The notes beneath the pieces are model-generated. The model did no database searches, was not told where the DNA came from, and saw only the letters and a program-made list of their open reading frames with translations. A stretch of 11,482 bases of DNA from an uncultured Opitutia bacterium. GTDB lineage: Bacteria > Verrucomicrobiota > Verrucomicrobiia > Opitutales > JABJCN01. Positions 10,918 to 11,482 of the stretch are shown in pieces. The stretch is from assembly GCA_913046175.1 (NCBI GenBank), contig CAJWSN010000026.1:1-11482 (forward strand), in the 5' to 3' direction. Both the position numbers and the translations under genes were made by a program. Numbering within the stretch: the stretch's first letter is position 1; every line of letters begins with the position of its first letter.

Positions 10918-11482
10918 TCAACGAACCAAGGTCCCAATAGTTTCACCACTTACAGCTCGAAGAATTCCACCGGGTTCATTCATGCTGAAGACAAGGATGG
11001 GCATCTGGTTGTCCATGCACAGGGAAAATGCAGTCGAGTCCATGATGCTCAAACGTTGTTCCAATGCCTCCATGAAGGTTATCTCATCATACTTTACCGC
11101 ATCAGGATGTTCCTCGGGATCCTTGTCATAAACACCATCCACTTTCGTTGCCTTCATGATAATGTCAGCCATGATTTCGCTTCCCCGGAGAGCCGCTGTG
11201 GTATCCGTCGAAAAATAAGGATTTCCCGTCCCTGCAACAAAAATGACCACCCTGCCCTTTTCCAAGTGCCTGACTGCGCGACGTTGTATAAAAGGTTCCG
11301 CCAGTTTATCCATGGGGATTGCTGTCTGTACACGAACGACAACCCCCATTTTCTCGAGGCAGTCCATGATCGCCAGCCCATTAATCACCGTTGCAAGCAT
11401 TCCCATGGAATCCCCTGTGGTACGATCAACTCCATGGGATTTTGCCCCCTTTAACCCCCGGAAAATATTCCCACCTCCCAAG
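10918..11482 (-). CDS. pyrH: uridylate (UMP) kinase, 5' end beyond window
   Basis: Bacterial UMP kinase converts UMP to UDP with ATP, is hexameric, and belongs to the amino-acid kinase superfamily; it is typically activated by GTP and inhibited by UTP. About 187 codons of the C-terminal three quarters are visible, and some 50 N-terminal residues lie off the right edge. Diagnostic motifs: GGGNIFRG right at the edge, GDSMGMLATVINGLA, VRVQTAIPM, RRAVRHLEKGRVVIFVAGTG, NPYFSTDTTAALR, KATKVDGVYDKDP and a C-terminal GGILRAVSGETIGTLV. The stop is TGA at 10918-10920. The first in-window TTG (11481) is an internal leucine codon, not the start. It is upstream of frr as in most bacteria; tsf, the usual upstream neighbour, cannot be checked. 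Confidence 0.97.
   Translation of the reverse strand, partial: LGGGNIFRGLKGAKSHGVDRTTGDSMGMLATVINGLAIMDCLEKMGVVVRVQTAIPMDKLAEPFIQRRAVRHLEKGRVVIFVAGTGNPYFSTDTTAALRGSEIMADIIMKATKVDGVYDKDPEEHPDAVKYDEITFMEALEQRLSIMDSTAFSLCMDNQMPILVFSMNEPGGILRAVSGETIGTLVR

Noticed and set aside
1..11482. Defence system, prophage or mobile element
   Set aside because: No recombinase, transposase, phage structural gene, restriction or toxin-antitoxin pair can be read in any frame; the helicase has the ordinary UvrD/Rep motif set and no defence partner beside it.

Overview
This window looks like chromosomal DNA from a member of the Verrucomicrobiota, most likely an Opitutae/Puniceicoccales-type marine or saline lineage. 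That assignment is inference. It rests on the style of the two large secreted proteins (an N-terminal module ending in an F-Y-D / Y-N-T / P-D-W signature, divergent InlB-type repeats, and a Trp-rich C-terminal module) and on the form of ribosomal protein S2, not on a marker-gene search. Base composition is moderate, Shine-Dalgarno sequences are mostly weak, and no tRNA, rRNA, CRISPR array, integrase or insertion sequence is visible.

Layout, left to right. Positions 1-927 (minus strand) hold the first 309 codons of rpsB, whose 3' end runs off the left edge inside an in-frame 21-bp repeat array encoding an acidic tail. A 299-bp divergent intergenic region (928-1226) separates it from a plus-strand pair, msrP-msrQ (1227-2984), the periplasmic methionine-sulfoxide reductase and its haem membrane partner. 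Convergent with that pair, on the minus strand, are two tandem paralogous secreted proteins: a 319-residue one (3042-4001) and an 889-residue one (4095-6764). They share N- and C-terminal modules. The larger one also carries six InlB-like repeats and a degenerate cupredoxin-like domain between them. Further right, still on the minus strand, come a UvrD/Rep/PcrA-type helicase (6868-8907), proB (9024-10127), frr (10213-10779) and the 3' part of pyrH (10918-11482, cut by the right edge).

How the genes relate. pyrH-frr is a widely conserved pyrimidine/translation pair, here followed by proB and a helicase, probably as a loose transcription unit reading leftward. msrPQ is a self-contained periplasmic repair module: MsrQ passes electrons from the membrane to the molybdenum cofactor of MsrP. 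The two secreted proteins probably arose by duplication, followed by gain (or loss) of the repeat array between shared ends. rpsB lies downstream of pyrH-frr rather than upstream, an unusual order relative to the common rpsB-tsf-pyrH-frr arrangement.

Most of the window is housekeeping and I see no clear undescribed defence or mobile system. The most novel material is the paralogous secreted pair: its Trp-rich C-terminal module, and the nested cupredoxin-like domain that seems to have lost its copper ligands.
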